Shown in pieces: positions 56,103 through 56,371 of a stretch of 56,371 nt of DNA. Origin of the DNA: Actinomycetota bacterium (lineage in GTDB: Bacteria > Actinomycetota > Thermoleophilia > Gaiellales > Gaiellaceae); contig PLZU01000020.1 in assembly GCA_003152275.1 (NCBI GenBank), forward strand, positions 1 to 56,371, in the 5' to 3' direction. Under the pieces are notes generated by a model, which did not search any database, was not told where the DNA came from, and worked only from the letters and a program-made list of their open reading frames with translations. Made by a program: the position numbers and the translations under genes. Numbering within the stretch: position 1 is the first letter of the stretch; each line of letters starts with the position of its first letter.

Positions 56103-56371
56103 ACGGACGCGGCTGCGCGCTTCGCACGCGACGTCGTCGTCTGCCGCTTCTGAGCGCTGAGCTCGACCTTGCGGAGCCGAATGCTCAACGGCGTCACCTC
56201 GACGCACTCGTCTTCGCGGATCAACTCGAGCGACTGTTCGAGCGAGAGCGGCCGCGGCGGGATCAGCCGGACGGTCTCGTCCGAGCTCGCCGCCCGCATG
56301 TTCGTCAGCTTCTTCTCCTTCGTCGCGTTCACGTCGAGATCGTCGGCGCGCGCGTTCTCGCCGACGATCAT
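56099..56371 (-). CDS. typA: GTP-binding protein TypA/BipA, C-terminal part (runs off window)
   Basis: Last 90 residues of the ribosome-associated GTPase TypA/BipA; the gene continues past the right edge. The recognisable C-terminal part is [32 protein letters not shown] followed by [26 protein letters not shown], then a short basic tail ([15 protein letters not shown]). No start is in the window. Confidence 0.93.
   Translation of the reverse strand: MIVGENARADDLDVNATKEKKLTNMRAASSDETVRLIPPRPLSLEQSLELIREDECVEVTPLSIRLRKVELSAQKRQTTTSRAKRAAASV

Noticed and set aside
1-56371. CRISPR arrays, tRNA or rRNA genes, replication origin
   Set aside because: No regularly spaced repeats with unique spacers, no tRNA cloverleaf-like stretch in any gap and no DnaA-box cluster were noticed; a tRNA scan would be needed to be certain.

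Overview
The window is a gene-dense chromosomal segment of a very GC-rich bacterium. The gene content and order fit an actinobacterium, most likely of the class Thermoleophilia (Gaiellales/Solirubrobacterales type). Supporting signs are the strings rpmB-Asp23-DAK-DegV, recG-rsmD-coaD-(coiled-coil protein), yceD-rpmF-plsX-acpP-rnc and scpA-scpB-rluB plus aroA-cmk-plsC-der-gpsA, the many GTG starts, and the 1-4 base stop/start overlaps within operons. This placement is inference from content; no marker gene such as 16S rRNA is present.

Layout. 1-1000: an IS1595-type transposase next to half of a dispersed repeat. 1032-2801: a methyltransferase, a DUF1059 protein and a BTAD regulator. 2802-7495: rnc, acpP, plsX, rpmF and yceD, interrupted by an opposite-strand aldo/keto reductase, then an EamA exporter. 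7555-13646: a LysR regulator, lepB, a coiled-coil protein, coaD, rsmD, an exported beta-propeller and recG. 13694-21489: a two-armed redox island. 21493-24936: DegV, a receiver-only response regulator, FakA/DAK, Asp23 and L28. 25050-29452: a decayed gene, then ribH-ribBA-ribE-ribD-rpe. 29462-35380: rsmB, fmt, def, two small plus-strand genes and priA. 35413-39863: a methyltransferase, a ZIP transporter with a divergent DtxR regulator, a sugar epimerase and metK. 39874-48093: a DUF3352 protein, gpsA, der, plsC, cmk, aroA, aroF and trpS. 48219-56371: a secreted phosphoesterase, rluB, GYD and DUF3054 proteins, scpB, scpA, lgt, an ECF sigma factor with a membrane partner, a VOC protein and the end of typA.

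Most of the window is housekeeping: lipid synthesis, riboflavin, translation, chromosome condensation, aromatic amino acids. The most unusual part is the redox island. It holds two arms, each encoding two small exported or membrane-anchored proteins, an ApbE flavin transferase and a four-His membrane protein of the ferric-reductase/MsrQ kind. One arm adds a three-Cys ferredoxin, an FAD reductase and a third small membrane protein. A response regulator/histidine kinase pair lies between the arms. Both arms are preceded by the same 36-bp bipartite sequence with identical internal spacing. I read this as a two-component-controlled system that moves electrons from cytosolic NAD(P)H through membrane hemes to flavin carriers outside the membrane. 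The usual FMN-binding substrate domain is absent, and the small proteins are the candidate substrates.

Other items worth attention: a structured repeat with compensatory changes (three copies), a receiver-only regulator inside the fatty-acid-kinase operon, RNase III lacking one metal-binding Asp, long charged N-terminal extensions on RibH and Def, a DtxR-type operator, and an 11-bp triple repeat before the phosphoesterase. I saw no CRISPR array, rRNA, tRNA or replication origin. No stretch over 300 bases lacks a gene.
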